Part shown: positions 62,901-64,000 of the stretch, piece by piece | Layout: every line of letters starts with the position of its first letter | How positions within the stretch are numbered: position 1 is the stretch's first letter | Program-made: the position numbers and the translations under genes | The notes under the pieces: generated by a model | The model's input: only the letters and a program-made list of their open reading frames with translations | What the model was told of the DNA's origin: nothing | Database searches by the model: none | Assembly (NCBI RefSeq): GCF_027596085.1 | Contig: NC_072456.1 | Location: 14,584,744-14,648,743, forward strand | DNA: 64,000 bases | Origin: Anoplopoma fimbria | Lineage: Eukaryota; Chordata; Actinopteri; Perciformes; Anoplopomatidae | Reading direction: 5' to 3'

Positions 62901-64000
62901 CATTCCACCAATTCTTCAGAGAGGTAGTGATATTGTTCATTGCCCTCTGACCATGTTTGTGTTACAGGCTGAAGTTTTCCACTGACGCCTTTCAGTCTGT
63001 GCCACTCTACCAGCTCGCAAATTTAAACTCTCTTTAGTGTCTGAGCACTTTATGATGCAATTGGTATCTAACAAAACAGAACTTTATAATGACTTGTCAA
63101 TTGCAAAAAAGAAGCCACCTCCATACAAAGACAACACCTGTCCAGACATTTACATATGTGTGGAGAGGTGTTGTCTAAGATATTCAGAGTGATCAGGTGA
63201 TGTGGATAATAAGACAAACCACCTGTGAGGTGGCTGAACACCTAAAACCATGGTTACAGTTTTGATAGAAAGGGTCTCAGTGCTGCCTCCAGTTAAAGAA
63301 ACAAACTCTTCACTCGGAGAACAGTGGCTCCATATGTGAACCACCTCTCTACAGGAATGCTTTCGATGGCTGCCCTGCAGAGGAGAGTGGTAAATCCCAT
63401 AGAACCTTTTAGTGGGTTCCCCTATGCTCATAGAATTAGGATTATGAACAATCATGAGCACAGATAAAACCCTTGACAGTTGACTGTGTTGTCAACAATA
63501 TTTAGAATATCAATACAGATCAGTGTTTCTCATAAAGTATGTTCACTCATACTCAACATGTGATGTTGTGACTGTCAGCAAAACTGAAAAAAATCAAAAT
63601 AAAACTCAACAAAAGTGTACAAAGAAAAGCTGCTGTATTATATCCAGCAGGAACAAGAAAACTGCTACTAAAATAAAACAAGGAAAAAATCACAACATGA
63701 CATTGCATACATACGTCAACAGGGACCCCTCAATGCTGATGCTGAGGAGCTGAAAATAACATTTCCTGTCCCTCTGACAGACTGTCACCCATACAGGTCT
63801 TAAGCATAAATCATCTTATTCTGTATATAATGCTGTAAGGGTGAATGGCTCTGCCTGCCAGATGGACTGTAATGTCAGCTAAATCTACCAATTCCCAGCA
63901 GCTCACCTGGGACAAACGTCCTGTATCAATATTAGTAAGTGTCCACTTCCTGCTAAAAACAGACTTCCTGTTAGTGTTAGCTTCCGCTCCAGTACTTTTG
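56909..64000. other. Long non-coding stretch, no gene recognised
   Basis: Frames of 60-104 codons throughout, none with a recognisable domain; the minus-strand frame 63150-63461 (103 codons) and overlapping pairs at 59414-59902 and 59916-60301 were looked at and not recognised. Non-repetitive blocks at about 57660-57790 (GATAATTAATCAGCTGC), 60100-60300 and 61440-61680 (CATTACAATTATGGG, GACATTAATTTTGATG) could be conserved enhancers. A poly-T run lies near 57898-57911. No transposon structure was recognised in this 7 kb. Confidence 0.5.

Noticed and set aside
63150..63461. 103-codon minus-strand frame as a gene
   Set aside because: No recognisable domain and no sign of exon structure.

Overview
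This looks like nuclear DNA from a ray-finned (teleost) fish. It is AT-rich, carries long (CA)n, (GT)n and (TA)n arrays, and holds many small decayed transposable elements of kinds common in fish: a Tc1 transposon with an inverted/direct-repeat (IR/DR) terminus, LINE 3' ends with pentanucleotide tails, a tRNA-derived SINE and MITE-like inverted-repeat elements. The species cannot be told from the sequence. I found no convincing exon of a host protein-coding gene, no rRNA or tRNA gene, no CRISPR array and no bacterial-style operon. Most open frames in the window are short chance frames or lie inside repeats. The best reading is a gene desert or the inside of a very large intron.

Layout. 1-2.9 kb: unique AT-rich DNA. 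3.2-3.4 kb: a diverged ~93-bp tandem duplication. 3.9-4.8 kb: the 3' end of a LINE (L2/CR1-type), possibly joined to its own 5' leader, ending in (TTATC)n. 5.4-5.65 kb: an open frame with a weak GIY-YIG-like motif. 7.7 kb: a 178-bp inverted-repeat element. 8.9 and 10.9 kb: long (CA)n and (GT)n arrays, with a perfect 17-bp hairpin at 9.13 kb. 11.6-12.97 kb: two repeat fragments. 15.6-16.0 kb: a minus-strand SINE. 16.4 kb: a decayed start of a RecQ-like helicase reading frame. 17.2-19.3 kb: an interspersed repeat, a LINE tail and a hAT-like end. 22.8-24.4 kb: an almost complete but inactive Tc1 transposon, the best-defined element here. 24.85-26.19 kb: a possible TTAA-flanked element split by a 402-bp MITE. 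33.66-35.05 kb: a decayed L1/Tx1-type LINE with an internal deletion. 39.68-40.06 kb: a second SINE copy flanked by a perfect 13-bp target-site duplication. 46.3-47.4 kb: two LINE fragments in opposite orientation. 47.4-64 kb: mostly unique DNA with one perfect 17-bp hairpin (48.2 kb) and (TA)n/poly-A arrays.

Between the repeats, several 100-450 bp stretches are rich in homeodomain-, POU- or AATTA-type words and free of low-complexity sequence (about 6.26-6.72, 12.23-12.69, 27.04-27.14, 32.38-32.54, 44.65-44.83, 57.66-57.79 and 61.44-61.68 kb). They have the look of conserved non-coding enhancers of a developmental-gene desert, but only alignment to other fish can show this.

I see no operon or multi-gene system in the window. 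The most informative content is the record of transposition: target-site duplications, nested insertion, internal deletions, a possible twin-primed inversion and CpG decay. Family names come from remembered similarity to teleost repeats and were not checked against any database.
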